A stretch of DNA of 64,000 nt, from NCBI RefSeq assembly GCF_012396235.1, contig NZ_JAAXPA010000012.1:1-64000 (forward strand), read 5' to 3'. Both the position numbers and the translations under genes were made by a program. The notes beneath the pieces are model-generated. The model saw only the letters and a list, made by a program, of their open reading frames with translations, was not told the origin of the DNA and made no database searches. Shown here in pieces: positions 10,101 through 18,245 of this stretch. Source of the stretch: Rhodococcus opacus (GTDB taxonomy: Bacteria > Actinomycetota > Actinomycetes > Mycobacteriales > Mycobacteriaceae). Numbering within the stretch: position 1 is the stretch's first letter; each line of letters starts with the position of its first letter.

Positions 10101-10520
10101 TGGGACGCCGGCGCCGTCGCGCAGGAGATGTACGAGCACCTGGTGGAGGACTACACCGAATTCCCCACCTTCTACACCAATTTCCCGACGTCGATGTCAC
10201 CGCTCACCCGGCCGCACCCCACGATTCCGGGGGTCGCCGCGAAGTGGGACCTCGTCGCGTGGGGCATCGAACTCGGCACCGCGTACAGCGAACTCACCGA
10301 CCCCGTGGACCAGCGGAACCGGCTCACCGAGCAGTCGATGCTCGCCGCCGGCGGTGACGAGGAGGCGATGGAACTCGACGAGGACTTCCTGCAGGCCCTC
10401 GAACACGCCATGCCCCCGACCGGTGGGCTCGGCATGGGCGTCGACCGGGTGGTCATGCTCATCACCGGCGGCAGCATCCGTGAAACCCTCGCGTTCCCCC
10501 TGGCCAAGCCGAGGCAATGA
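7176..10520 (+). CDS. lysX: Bifunctional lysylphosphatidylglycerol synthetase / lysyl-tRNA synthetase LysX
   Basis: 1114 aa. About residues 30-240 hold several membrane helices (for example [14 protein letters not shown] and [17 protein letters not shown]). A DUF2156 GNAT-like lysyltransferase domain follows ([40 protein letters not shown]). The last ~480 aa are a class II lysyl-tRNA synthetase with an OB-fold anticodon domain, motif 2 ([20 protein letters not shown]) and motif 3 ([20 protein letters not shown]). The fused enzyme charges tRNA-Lys and transfers lysine to membrane phosphatidylglycerol, lowering sensitivity to cationic peptides. ATG 7176 has GGAAGG 9 nt upstream. The stop overlaps the next ATG by 4 nt. 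Confidence 0.95.
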   Translation: MSASTETHHASEAAVRTAPRPRPALGSKNGRLHQVPHIAGLILGVFSVLVFLWSISPVLRYYVHVPREYVDTYYFDAPDTSLSWALVVALLAAALASRKRIAWWLLTIYLVLILITNVIVSITDRNVNAMVAAVVQVVLIGILIAARPEFYTRVRRGAGWKALGVLIVGLAIGTLVGWALVELFPGTLPQGERFLWALNRVTALAAVDNEQFSGRPHGFVNTLLGLFGAMALLAAVITLFRAQRSHNALTGNDESALRGLLLQYGADDSLGYFATRRDKAVVFAPSGKAAITYRVELGVCLASGDPIGDPEAWPHAIEEWQALASQYGWATAVMGASETGATAYNKAGLTVLQLGDEAILRTREFNLSGRDMRQVRQAVTRVRRQGVTVRIRRHRDVPAEEMAEAIRLADAWRDTETERGFSMALGRLGDRLDGDCLLVEAVAEDGEIDGILSLVPWGPTGVSLDLMRRKPTSPNGVVELMVSELATTSDQFGITKVSLNFAVFRSVFEEGSRIGAGPILRIWRSILVFFSRWWQLEALYRSNVKYQPEWVPRFLCFEDNRELLRVGFASAVAEGFVTLPRFGRSGTRDALEHTGTHAAVPAALVAAEGLHSDGSAPGEGVAPTATGPKRPEQVRVRLDKLPDLAEQGIDPYPVAYPPTHTVTEAVESPEGTTVRIAGRLLRIRDYGGVVFAVVRDWSGDIQILVDEARVGTDRIRAFAAEFDLGDLVEVAGVIGYSRRGALSLLANEWRMTGKCLHPLPDKWKGLSDPETRVRQRYVDLAINSDARRLLEARSAVVKSLRDSLGGRGFLEVETPILQQVHGGANAAPFLTHINAYNLDLYLRIAPELYLKRLCVAGMEKVFEIGRVFRNEGVDFKHNPEFTILEAYEAHSDYEKMMVLSRELIQTAATAAYGREIIMRPGPDGTLVEVDISGEWPVKTMHQAVAEKLGVDVSPETPLAELQRLCDEHEIPYQSTWDAGAVAQEMYEHLVEDYTEFPTFYTNFPTSMSPLTRPHPTIPGVAAKWDLVAWGIELGTAYSELTDPVDQRNRLTEQSMLAAGGDEEAMELDEDFLQALEHAMPPTGGLGMGVDRVVMLITGGSIRETLAFPLAKPRQ

Positions 10521-11197
10521 CCTCCCGTGGCCGGGTCGCCGTCGCTGCGCTGCTGATCCTCGGCGCCGTCGGCTACGCGTCGTGGCTGCTCGAATTCGTC
10601 CTCGACACCGGAATCGATCCGCTACGGGGGTTCGCGAGCGAACTCGCCGCCGCGGACCAGCCGTACGGATTCTGGTTCCGCACCGGCGACCTGCTGACCG
10701 GATGCGTCGTCGCCGTGGCCGGGGTACTGGGACTGTCGCGGTACTCGCAGGGCTGGGTGACGGCGGTCGGGTGGATCGCGCTGATCGTGTTCGCGCTCGC
10801 GACCATCGCCGATTCGCGCCTGCCGATGAGTTGCGCGGCCACCAACGACCCTGTCTGCGCTGCGCGTGAGGCCGCCGGGCACCTGCCGCTCACCCACGAC
10901 CTGCACGCCGTGACCAGCGCGTCCGCCTCGACGGGAGGCGTGGTGTCTTCCCTCGCGTTCCTGTTGGCCGCGTTCCGCTACCAGTGGCCGACCTGGTTGA
11001 AAGTTTCCGGCGTGGCCGTGGCGACGGTGTTCGTCGGCGGCACGGTATGGACGCTGACAGCCGCGGGACTCCGCGGCGAACAGGACGCCTGGCTCGGACT
11101 CGGTCAGCGCGTCCAGCTGCTCGCCTTCTGCGGATGGCTGATCTTCGTGGCGCTCAGCGTGATTCACGTCACCCCGGAAAGGGCTGGTTCCACGTGA
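10517..11197 (+). CDS. DUF998 integral membrane protein
   Basis: 226 aa with six to seven hydrophobic helices, e.g. [37 protein letters not shown] and [18 protein letters not shown]. The second loop ([22 protein letters not shown]) and the Cys-containing outer loop match DUF998, a poorly characterised membrane family. The ATGA overlap with lysX implies translational coupling and a role in the membrane lipid or envelope, by inference only. Its stop overlaps the following GTG. Confidence 0.8.
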   Translation: MTSRGRVAVAALLILGAVGYASWLLEFVLDTGIDPLRGFASELAAADQPYGFWFRTGDLLTGCVVAVAGVLGLSRYSQGWVTAVGWIALIVFALATIADSRLPMSCAATNDPVCAAREAAGHLPLTHDLHAVTSASASTGGVVSSLAFLLAAFRYQWPTWLKVSGVAVATVFVGGTVWTLTAAGLRGEQDAWLGLGQRVQLLAFCGWLIFVALSVIHVTPERAGST

Positions 11198-11202
11198 AAC
11201 GT
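11187..11202. promoter_or_regulatory. Near-match to the ParB-binding parS site
   Basis: GGTTCCACGTGAAACG matches 13 of 16 positions of the widespread parS consensus (TGTTTCACGTGAAACA); the 14-bp core matches at 13 positions. It straddles the stop of the DUF998 gene and the GTG start of the hydrolase gene. Functional ParB binding is not established. Confidence 0.35.
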
Positions 11203-12030
11203 CCTGGGGAAATGGTCGCGGGAGTGCACGTGGTGGTGGACGGCGAGGGCCCACCCGTCGTCCTCTACGGCGGCCTGGGCGGGAACTGGTTCGACTGGGA
11301 CGAGGTGGTCGAACTGCTGTCCGAGACCTGCCTCGTGGTGCGGATCGATCGTCCCGGGTACGGACTCAGTCCCCCGTCCGCCGAGCGTCCGTCCGCCCGT
11401 GGCGAGGCGGCGAGAATCGCCGACGTTCTCGACGCGCTTTCCGTGACCACCCCCGCGGTGCTCGTCGGCCACTCGCTCGGCGGCATCTACGTCGAGGCCT
11501 TCGCCCGGCTGTACCCCGACCGAACCGGCGGCGTGATCCTGCTGGACGCCACCGTCACGGCCCACCCGCACCGCGTGATCCCGACCCGATGGCGTGTCAC
11601 GATGGGCAGACGAGCGGCCCGAACGGCCAGCAGGGTGGGGCTGCAACGCCTCCTGGGCCCCACGGTCCGCCGGATCCTGAACCACTCGACACCCCCCGGC
11701 GGGATCGCGCCGGGCACCCGTCGATGGGTCGAGCGGATCTACCGCGAGCCCGCGTACCTCGAGTCCTCGATCGTCGAGAACGCGTCGTACCCGGCGCTGG
11801 CCCAGGAGCTGGCCGCGCTGCGCGAGACCACGACGATGACGGCACCCGTCGTCGTGGCCGCGGCCCACACTGGACGCCCGACGCCCTGGGGGTCGGCGTG
11901 GATCCGCATGCAGCGACAGTTCGCGGAATTCCTCGGCGCCGCGTTCCGCGTCGTGCGTCCCGCGCACCACCACGCCATGATCGATCAGCCCGGCCAGATC
12001 GCGGTACTGGTGCGGGAGCTGGCAAGCTGA
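11194..12030 (+). CDS. Alpha/beta hydrolase
   Basis: 278 aa. The oxyanion-hole region VVLYGGLGGNWFDWDEV, the nucleophile elbow VGHSLGGIYVEAFARLYPD (Ser) and a C-terminal His in RPAHHHAMIDQPGQ fit the alpha/beta hydrolase fold. No lid or substrate signature narrows it further. GTG 11194 overlaps the preceding stop (GTGA) and has GGAAAGGG upstream, so it is probably co-translated with lysX and the DUF998 gene. Confidence 0.85.
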   Translation: MKRPGEMVAGVHVVVDGEGPPVVLYGGLGGNWFDWDEVVELLSETCLVVRIDRPGYGLSPPSAERPSARGEAARIADVLDALSVTTPAVLVGHSLGGIYVEAFARLYPDRTGGVILLDATVTAHPHRVIPTRWRVTMGRRAARTASRVGLQRLLGPTVRRILNHSTPPGGIAPGTRRWVERIYREPAYLESSIVENASYPALAQELAALRETTTMTAPVVVAAAHTGRPTPWGSAWIRMQRQFAEFLGAAFRVVRPAHHHAMIDQPGQIAVLVRELAS

Positions 12031-12035
12031 TCGAC

Positions 12036-12635
12036 GTGCAACTGCTACTGATCCGCCACGCGCTGCCCGAGCTCGTCACCGCGTCCGACGGGCGCGCGGA
12101 CCCCGCACTGACCGAGGAAGGTCACGCCCAGGCCAAGCGGCTGCCTGCCGCGCTGGCCCCGTACCGCATCGCCCGGATCGTGAGCAGCCCGCAGCGCCGC
12201 GCACTCGAGACGGCGGCGCCGGTCGCCGAGGCCCTCAACCTTCCCGTCACCGAGTACGTCGGCCTCGCGGAGTACGACTACGACCTCGACCACTACATCC
12301 CGTTCCACGAGGCGGAGGCACGGGCGCCGGAGGCCTTCGCCCGGATTCGGGCCGGCGAGTTCCCCAAGTCCGTCGACGCCGACGCGTTCCGCACGCGGGT
12401 GTTCGAGTCCCTCGGCCGCATCGTCGACGAGTCCGGCCACGAGGACACCGTCGCGGTATTCGCCCACGGCGGCGTCATCAACGTGTTCCTGCAGCAACTG
12501 CTCGGGCTCGACCGACCCCTCGTGTTCCCGATCGAGTACGTCTCCGTGACCCGGGTGCTCGTCTCCCGCAGCGGCGAGCGACGGGTGGCGTCGGTCAACG
12601 AGACCGGTCACGTCAGGGACATGCTGCGTCGATAG
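12036..12635 (+). CDS. Histidine phosphatase (phosphoglycerate mutase-like)
   Basis: 199 aa. The N-terminal catalytic RHG-type motif is LLLIRHALPE; the second half has IVSSPQRRALETAAPVAE and the proton-donor/second-His region VAVFAHGGVINVFLQQLL. These define the histidine phosphatase superfamily, which ranges from sugar-phosphate to broad phosphatases. GTG 12036 is 5 nt beyond the preceding stop. Its 3' end overlaps the convergent imine-reductase-like gene by 23 bp. Confidence 0.85.
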   Translation: MQLLLIRHALPELVTASDGRADPALTEEGHAQAKRLPAALAPYRIARIVSSPQRRALETAAPVAEALNLPVTEYVGLAEYDYDLDHYIPFHEAEARAPEAFARIRAGEFPKSVDADAFRTRVFESLGRIVDESGHEDTVAVFAHGGVINVFLQQLLGLDRPLVFPIEYVSVTRVLVSRSGERRVASVNETGHVRDMLRR

Positions 12636-13437
12636 AACCCGCGAGAACCGCACGCACGGCGATCGGCAGAGCGGTCGGCACGCCCGCTTCGGCGCCCGCA
12701 CGTGCGACCGTGTCGATTGCCGCCGCGGTGAATTCCGCGCTCTGCACCGGCTCGTACTGCGCGGGAGTGTCGATTCCGACCGCGAACTCCTCGAAGCTTC
12801 CGGTCATCGCCTGAAGGAACGGCGCCGCCATTGCGGCGAGTTCCCCCGCGGTGCCGCCGGCGCCTCGGACCATCGCGGCGCCCTGCTCGAACCCGGCGAA
12901 CATGGCGTACATCGCGCCGAGCAGCGCGAGGTCGTACATCGCCGCAGCGCCGGCGTCGTCGCCGACGAATACCGCACGACCGAACAGTTCCAGCACCGGC
13001 CGATTCCTGTCGAACGCCTCCGCTGCGCCGCTGTAGAGCACGAACGTGTCGCCGCCCCCGATCATGTCGGGCACCGCCATGATGCCGCCGTCGACGTACT
13101 CCACTCGCGCCGCGCCGGCCCACCGCGACATCGCACGCGCCTGCTCGGGCGTGGTCGTCGTCAGGTTCACGAGCGTTCGTCCACGCAGGTCACCGGCGAC
13201 GGGCTCGATCAGCTCGTGCACCGTCTCGTCGTCGAGCACGCAGACCAGCACCAGCGGCGACGCCTGCACCGCCGCGGACACCGACCCGGCCGGGTGCGCA
13301 CCGGACTTCGTCACCGTGTCCGCTTTCTCGGGCGTGCGGTTCCAGACGGTGACCGTGCGACCCGCCCGCAGCAGCGCGACGGCGATAGCCTGTCCCATGG
13401 CGCCGAGCCCGAGAACGGTGACGTCGGTGCCGGTCAT
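12613..13437 (-). CDS. NAD(P)-dependent imine reductase-like oxidoreductase
   Basis: 274 aa. The Rossmann motif VTVLGLGAMGQAIAVALLRA is followed by VWNRTPEKA, the interdomain helix and GGTAGELAAMAAPFLQAM, as in the beta-hydroxyacid dehydrogenase/imine reductase group (NADPH-dependent). The start ATG 13437 lies just after the neighbouring paralogue's stop at 13434, overlapping by 4 nt, so the two form an operon-like pair. The upstream paralogue is broken (next entry). Confidence 0.85.
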   Translation of the reverse strand: MTGTDVTVLGLGAMGQAIAVALLRAGRTVTVWNRTPEKADTVTKSGAHPAGSVSAAVQASPLVLVCVLDDETVHELIEPVAGDLRGRTLVNLTTTTPEQARAMSRWAGAARVEYVDGGIMAVPDMIGGGDTFVLYSGAAEAFDRNRPVLELFGRAVFVGDDAGAAAMYDLALLGAMYAMFAGFEQGAAMVRGAGGTAGELAAMAAPFLQAMTGSFEEFAVGIDTPAQYEPVQSAEFTAAAIDTVARAGAEAGVPTALPIAVRAVLAGSIDAACP

Positions 13438-14333
13438 GCGACACCCCGGGCGGACTGCGACGGTGCGACGATCGCCTCGTACACGCTGCCCGAACCGTGC
13501 CCGCCGAAACCGAGGTCGAGGGCGCGCCGGTACAGGTCCCTGACCGCCGCCGGAAGTCGCGAATCGATCTGCGCGTCCTCGCTGGTGGCCGTGATGTGAT
13601 CGATTCCGGCGGCCATCATGGCGAGGCTCGCCCCGACGTCGGGGTACTCCCGACGGTCGATCTCCTCGGCCGCACCGTCCAGGAAGAACGGCATCTACGC
13701 GAGCAGGTCGGAGGCGTAGGGCAGGAACGTCTCGGCCTGCACCCCGGCAGATTTCATCAATGCCGCCGCATGACTGGTGCCGACCAGCGTGGTCATGAAC
13801 AGATCGAGCAGTGCCTGGTACCAGAGCAGGGCCAGACCCGGATCGGCGCCGACGTACTCCGGCCGCGCTAGGAGCCCGAGCGTGTCGGACCACCGGTCGA
13901 GCACCGCGCGCGGTCCGCTGTAGAACGCGTACGCCGTGTCGTCGCCGACCAGCGGGGCCGGAACCATGATGCCGCCGGTGAGGAATTCGGCACCGTGCCG
14001 GACAGCCCATGCGGCCGCACGCTCGGCCTCGCGGGGAGTACCGGAGCTCAGGTTGACCAGGACCTTGCCGGCGAGGCGGTCGGCGGCGGGTTCGAGCAGG
14101 TCGTACATCGCCGGGTAGTGGGTGAGGCTGACGATCACCAGATCGGCGGCGTAGAGCGCGTCCTCCGCGCTGGTCGCGCGGCGGGCACCTGCCGCGACGA
14201 CGGTGTCGGCGCGTGACGCGGTGCGGTTGAACACCGTGACCGGCACGGCGTGATCGAGGAGCGTTCCGGCCATGGCGCGGCCCATCGGCCCGAGCCCGAC
14301 GACGGTGACGGAAGCAGTTGTGCAGGCATGATT
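13434..14333 (-). pseudogene. Imine reductase-like gene interrupted by an in-frame amber codon
   Basis: The reading frame carries VTVVGLGPMGRAMAGTLLDH, VFNRTASRADT and YVGADPGLALLWYQALLDLF, then stops at TAG (13695-13697). It resumes in the same frame at the next codon with MPFFLDGAAEEIDRREYP and runs to 13434, the expected C-terminal domain. A single CAG-to-TAG change would explain the break. The only nearby ATG (about 14331) reads MPAQLLPSP in a different frame from the Rossmann motif, so the N-terminus may also carry a small indel. It is probably a paralogue of the intact downstream gene. Confidence 0.7.
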
Positions 14334-14418
14334 CGCTTTCGGAAGTCCGTGCCCGAGTGACCGGGCAACGCTGCGGAGCAACGCCTTCTCCAGTCTCAGC
14401 GCGCGCACTACACTCGAC

Positions 14419-14458
14419 AAGTACCCACTTCAAAGTCAGGTACTTACCAAAAAGTCAG
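14419..14458. promoter_or_regulatory. Candidate HxlR operator between divergent genes
   Basis: AAGTACC (14419-14425) and GGTACTT (14439-14445) form an inverted repeat with 13-nt spacing. AAGTCAG is repeated directly at 14433 and 14452. It sits immediately upstream of the HxlR gene and divergent to the imine-reductase pair, the usual place for an autoregulatory MarR/HxlR site. Confidence 0.5.
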
Positions 14459-14469
14459 TGAGGAGCGTC

Positions 14470-14847
14470 ATGCGCCGACAGCAACGTCCCTACTCCTGCG
14501 GCATCGATGCGGCGATCGACGTCATCGGGGGCAAATGGAAGGTGCTGATCCTGTGGGCCCTTCACACCGGTGAGCAGCGGTTCGGCGACCTCAAGCGCCT
14601 GGTACCCGGCATCTCGGAGAAGATGCTGATCCAGCAATTGCGGGAACTCGAAGCCGACGCCATCGTGCATCGCGAGGTCTACCACCAGGTTCCGCCGAAG
14701 GTCGAATACTCGCTGACCGAACTCGGCGTCTCCCTCAACCGCTCCCTCGAACCGCTCGGCGCCTGGGGCGCCGAGCACATGGACCACATCGTGGCGGTCC
14801 GGGAGGTCGAGGCGAACGGGGACAACCTCGACCCGTCGAGCCGCTAG
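14470..14847 (+). CDS. HxlR-family winged-helix regulator
   Basis: 125 aa. CGIDAAIDVIGGKWKVLILW, RFGDLKRLVPGISEKMLIQQ and VHREVYHQVPPKVEYSLTEL are the full HxlR signature, including the wing. Members are dimeric and often sense electrophiles or formaldehyde through a Cys, here Cys10. ATG 14470 follows GAGGAGCG. Divergence from the imine-reductase-like pair suggests it represses them. The 3' end overlaps the convergent Hsp70-like gene by 4 bp. Confidence 0.9.
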   Translation: MRRQQRPYSCGIDAAIDVIGGKWKVLILWALHTGEQRFGDLKRLVPGISEKMLIQQLRELEADAIVHREVYHQVPPKVEYSLTELGVSLNRSLEPLGAWGAEHMDHIVAVREVEANGDNLDPSSR

Positions 14848-16070
14848 AGGCCCGGAATCCGCGGCAGCGGAGGGAGCGGCGGGGGCGGCGGAAGTGTCGG
14901 CAGCTGAATCTGCGGCAGACCGGGAATGAGTGGGCGCGGGGCGGGGGCAGGCGCGGGAGCGGGCTCCGGCACGCTTGCCTCCTCCTCGGCCGGGCCCGGA
15001 ACCGACACCGCGGCGGACGGCGGTGGCGTCGACACCGGTGCGGGTGCGGGCGACGGGGACATCTGCGCGTCACTCGGCTGAGTGGCGACCGGACGTGCGT
15101 CGCCGTCGGAGCTCTGCAGGTGGCTGCCGCCGACGCCGAGGCCGAGTCCGATCACGGCGACGACAGCCAGCGCACCGCCCGCCAGCGCGCCACCGCGGAT
15201 CACCGGTTTGGCGAATCCCCCGGCGCCGATGCGGTGCGACGTGCCCGAGTGCTCCTGTGCCAGCAGCGCAGCGCCCTCCGCGGCCACCAGTTCCGGCTGC
15301 GCCGGCACGATCACCGGGAGCGCGAGCCACGACTCCATCAGAGACGCGACCAGCGGAATATGCGCGCCGCCCCCGATCAGAACCACCGCGTCGGCAGCCC
15401 GCCCGGACGATTCGATCACCTCGCGGGCCAGGCGCGCCGACGCCTCGACGTGGCGCACGATCAGCGAGTCGAGGATGTCCTGCGAGAGCAGGAGCAGGCC
15501 GCCGTCGCCGGGCACGCAGACCGCGGTGTTGGTGGACAGCTCTTCCTTGGCGCGTCGGCAACGGGCATCGAGCGCCGACTCCGCGGCCGCATCGGCCGGT
15601 GGCGCAATGCGCTTCTCGTCGAGCTGGTGGTCGCGGATCAACCGGTCGACGACGTCGCCGCTGATCTCGTCGGTGCGAGCCGTCCCGAGCACCGTGCCGG
15701 TGAGTCGGTCGACCACGGTGACGGTGAGGCCGGAGCTGCCGAGGTCGTAGAACACGAGCGTCGAATGGTCGCCGAGCTGTCCCGACGCCTCGAGCATGCG
15801 GAGCGCGGCCGTCACTTCCGGGACCAGCCGGCAGTCGATCGCGGCCTGCACGGCAGCGGCCTGCGCCTCGTCCCGGTACGCGACACCGAAGACCTGCACG
15901 TCGTCGGCGGCGCGCTCGGCCATCACCGTTCCGATGGCGTCGGCAACCACGTGCTCCGGGTGCTCGCTCGCGACGTCCACCGGGAATGACCGGAAGACGG
16001 CCCCCTCGTCGTCCGGATACGCCACGCGCACCGCGCTGGCACCCACCGATACACCGAGAACTGCAACCAT
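14844..16070 (-). CDS. Membrane-anchored Hsp70/actin-like ATPase with proline-rich tail (copy A)
   Basis: 408 aa. Residues 1-265 are an actin/Hsp70 ATPase fold: LGVSVGASAVRVA (phosphate-1 region), LVFYDLGSSGLTVTVVDRLT (phosphate-2) and AVVLIGGGAHIPLVASLMES (adenosine motif). There is no Hsp70 substrate-binding domain. A single transmembrane helix (about 285-305, ALAGGALAVVAVIGLGLGVG) is followed by about 100 residues rich in Pro/Ala/Ser that end LPRIPGL. This puts the ATPase inside and the proline-rich tail outside. It is paralogous to the next gene. Its role is unknown; a chaperone or cytoskeleton-like role in the envelope is a guess. Confidence 0.7.
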   Translation of the reverse strand: MVAVLGVSVGASAVRVAYPDDEGAVFRSFPVDVASEHPEHVVADAIGTVMAERAADDVQVFGVAYRDEAQAAAVQAAIDCRLVPEVTAALRMLEASGQLGDHSTLVFYDLGSSGLTVTVVDRLTGTVLGTARTDEISGDVVDRLIRDHQLDEKRIAPPADAAAESALDARCRRAKEELSTNTAVCVPGDGGLLLLSQDILDSLIVRHVEASARLAREVIESSGRAADAVVLIGGGAHIPLVASLMESWLALPVIVPAQPELVAAEGAALLAQEHSGTSHRIGAGGFAKPVIRGGALAGGALAVVAVIGLGLGVGGSHLQSSDGDARPVATQPSDAQMSPSPAPAPVSTPPPSAAVSVPGPAEEEASVPEPAPAPAPAPRPLIPGLPQIQLPTLPPPPPLPPLPRIPGL

Positions 16071-16076
16071 GGAACG

Positions 16077-16097
16077 ACTATAACGGTTTGATCACGG
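16077..16097 (-). promoter_or_regulatory. Promoter of ATPase copy A, leaderless type
   Basis: On the minus strand, ACCGTTATAGT places a -10 hexamer TATAGT 6 nt before the ATG. The block CCGTGA-C-AACCGTTATAGT is shared with copy B at 19 of 21 positions. No ribosome-binding site is present, so the mRNA is probably leaderless. Confidence 0.55.
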
Positions 16098-16141
16098 AAC
16101 GCGTGTCGGGGCCTCGCGGCCTCCACCTTCGTTATATGCGC

Positions 16142-17617
16142 TCAGAGTCCGGGTATCCGGGGAAACTCCGGCATCGGGAGCGGCGCGGGCGGCGGAATCG
16201 TCGGGAGCTGAAACTGCGGCAGACCTGGAACGAGCGGAGTGGGTTCCGGCGTGGTCGGCGGAGCCGACGACGCGTCGGACGGCACGACACCCTGTGCCTC
16301 GGGAGCCGCCGGCGCCCGAGTCGGGCTCTGCGTCTGCGGCTGCGGCTGGTACGTGGTGCGCACCTCGGTCTGCGGCGGGATCACCGGCTGCTCGTCGACC
16401 ACCGACGGGGCGGCTCCCGAAGGCGGGGCCACTTCCGCGGTCGTCGTGGGCTGCGGCGGTATCACTTGCCGCGCTGCCGGCGCCTGCGTGTTCGACTGCG
16501 TGGCGGCCGGTTGCGCGTCCTCCTCCGCACCTTGCAGGAGGTCAGTGCCGACGCCGAGTCCGAGACCCACCGCGGCGACCACGGCCACGACACCTCCGGC
16601 GAGGACGAGGCCACGACGCTTCCGGATCGGTGCCGACTGCGACTCGGGCTCCGGCTCCCTCTCGGATCCGAGCTCCAACTCGGACTCGGGCTCGAACTCC
16701 GGCTCGGGCTCGAACTCCGGCTCGAACGGGTGGTCCGGCGCCACCGCCGCGACGAACTCGTCGGACGTCGGACGCGCCAGCAGGGCCGCACCCTCCGCCG
16801 CCACCAGTTCCGGCTGCGCGGGGACGATCACCGGAAGGTCGAGCCAGGACTCCATCACCGATGTGACCAACGGAATATGTGCGCCACCGCCGATCAGCAC
16901 GGCGGCGTCGGGGAGGCGTCCCGAGCGGCGAATGACCTCCCGGGTCAGGCGCGCCGACGTCTCGACCGGGCCGACGATGAGCGAATCGAAACTGTCCTGC
17001 GACAGGAGAAGAAGACCGCCCTCGCCGGGCATGCACACCGCACCGTTGGTGGACAGCTGTTCCTTCGCATCGCGGCACCGCGCGGCGAGCGCGAGCGCGG
17101 CTGCCGCGTCGGCGGGGTGCGCGAAGCGGTGCAGTTCGAGTTGGTTGTCACAGATGAGCCTGTCGACGAGATCGCCGCTGATCTGGTCCGAACGCGCACT
17201 GCTCAGCACCATGCCGGTGTCCCGGTCGACGACGGTGACGGTGAGACCCGAACTGCCGAGGTCGTAGAACACGAGTGTCGAGTGGTCGCCGAGTTCTCCG
17301 GACATCTCGAGCATCTGGAGTGCGGCCGTCACTTCGGGGACCATCTGGAAGTTGCCGATCTGGAGCCGGGCCATCGCGGCCTGCACGGCACCGGCCTGCG
17401 CCTCGTCCTGGTACGCGACACCGATGGCCTGCACCTCGTCGGTCTCGTCGCGCTCGGCGAGCACCGTCCCGATGGACTCGGCGGCCAGTTCCTCCGGCCG
17501 TTCGAGTGTTGCGGTCACCGACCGCGATTGGAAGATCGGCGTTTCGAGAGTCACGGCGTCGTGGCACGCGAAGCGCACCGCGCTGGCGCCTACCGATACA
17601 CCGAGAACTGAAGTCAT
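16142..17617 (-). CDS. Membrane-anchored Hsp70/actin-like ATPase with proline-rich tail (copy B)
   Basis: 491 aa. It has the same architecture as copy A: LGVSVGASAVRFA at the start, VFYDLGSSGLTVTVVDRDTG, AAVLIGGGAHIPLVTSVMES, then an acidic Glu-rich linker (about residues 300-325), basic IRKRRG, a single helix (LVLAGGVVAVVAAVGLGLGVG) and a long Pro/Thr/Gln/Ala tail ending FPRIPGL. The final PGLPQ-QLPT-PPP-PLP-RIPGL pattern is shared with copy A, implying the tail end is under selection. The Glu-rich linker is specific to this copy. The two genes are tandem, each with its own promoter. Confidence 0.7.
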   Translation of the reverse strand: MTSVLGVSVGASAVRFACHDAVTLETPIFQSRSVTATLERPEELAAESIGTVLAERDETDEVQAIGVAYQDEAQAGAVQAAMARLQIGNFQMVPEVTAALQMLEMSGELGDHSTLVFYDLGSSGLTVTVVDRDTGMVLSSARSDQISGDLVDRLICDNQLELHRFAHPADAAAALALAARCRDAKEQLSTNGAVCMPGEGGLLLLSQDSFDSLIVGPVETSARLTREVIRRSGRLPDAAVLIGGGAHIPLVTSVMESWLDLPVIVPAQPELVAAEGAALLARPTSDEFVAAVAPDHPFEPEFEPEPEFEPESELELGSEREPEPESQSAPIRKRRGLVLAGGVVAVVAAVGLGLGVGTDLLQGAEEDAQPAATQSNTQAPAARQVIPPQPTTTAEVAPPSGAAPSVVDEQPVIPPQTEVRTTYQPQPQTQSPTRAPAAPEAQGVVPSDASSAPPTTPEPTPLVPGLPQFQLPTIPPPAPLPMPEFPRIPGL

Positions 17618-17624
17618 GACGCAG

Positions 17625-17645
17625 ACTATAACGGTTCGGTCACGG
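17625..17645 (-). promoter_or_regulatory. Promoter of ATPase copy B, leaderless type
   Basis: TATAGT on the minus strand lies 7 nt before the ATG, preceded by CCGTGACCGAACCGT. It matches the copy A promoter nearly base for base, with no Shine-Dalgarno sequence in the gap. Confidence 0.55.
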
Positions 17646-17676
17646 GTCTCGCGCATGAAGCAGACCGGACGGCACG

Positions 17677-18207
17677 TCAGGCGCTTTTCGGCCGTACCCC
17701 AGTGACGCACATCGGGTTCCCGTTCGTGACATCCACGTCGAAACCTGCGGAAACAAGAGCCCGCGTGGCGGTATCCGCAACACGCCGAGACTTGTCACGG
17801 TCGTGTACGGACACCGCTCCGCCGTACACGAGGTGCAGGATTCCGCCCGGTCGGAGCGCCTCCCACAGGACGCGTATCTCAGCGGTCGCGTCACGCACCC
17901 AGAACACGTTGACGTTGACCGCGAACGCCTTGTCGAAGGAGGCCTGATCGCAACGAAATCCGGCGACGTCGGTGTTCCGGAGCACCACCGTCCCCGTCGA
18001 GACGTGGGCGTCGTTGCGCCGCGCCGCCCGTTCGATCGCCGTCGTCGATCGGTCGAGCGCGGTGATCCGTCCGCCGTCGAGTTTCTCCGCGACCAGAGAA
18101 ATCGCTACACCCGGCCCGCAACCCACCTCTAGGATCCGATCGCGAGGATTCACGTCGAGACGATCGACCGCCCACAGCACCCGACCGGGAATGCCCGCAG
18201 CCCTCAC
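17677..18207 (-). CDS. Class I SAM-dependent methyltransferase
   Basis: 176 aa. Motif I ILEVGCGPGVAISLVAEKL, the acidic loop ITALDRSTTAIERAARRN and LRPGGILHLVYGG define a seven-stranded class I methyltransferase. It resembles UbiE-like small-molecule methyltransferases, but no substrate can be assigned. The GTG start at 18207 has AGGTGG 6 nt upstream. It is divergent from the RibD-like reductase gene. Confidence 0.85.
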   Translation of the reverse strand: MRAAGIPGRVLWAVDRLDVNPRDRILEVGCGPGVAISLVAEKLDGGRITALDRSTTAIERAARRNDAHVSTGTVVLRNTDVAGFRCDQASFDKAFAVNVNVFWVRDATAEIRVLWEALRPGGILHLVYGGAVSVHDRDKSRRVADTATRALVSAGFDVDVTNGNPMCVTGVRPKSA

Positions 18208-18245
18208 GGCATACCACCTATCCGAAGCGCCCCAGTAAGGACACC

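Noticed and set aside
12613-14433. 606-codon minus-strand frame joining both imine-reductase-like genes
   Set aside because: Its first half is a frameshifted reading rich in Arg; only the last part is the real gene. Not a fusion protein.
15986-17611. 541-codon plus-strand frame opposite the Hsp70-like genes
   Set aside because: Arg/His-rich shadow without motifs, fully covered by two well-supported genes.
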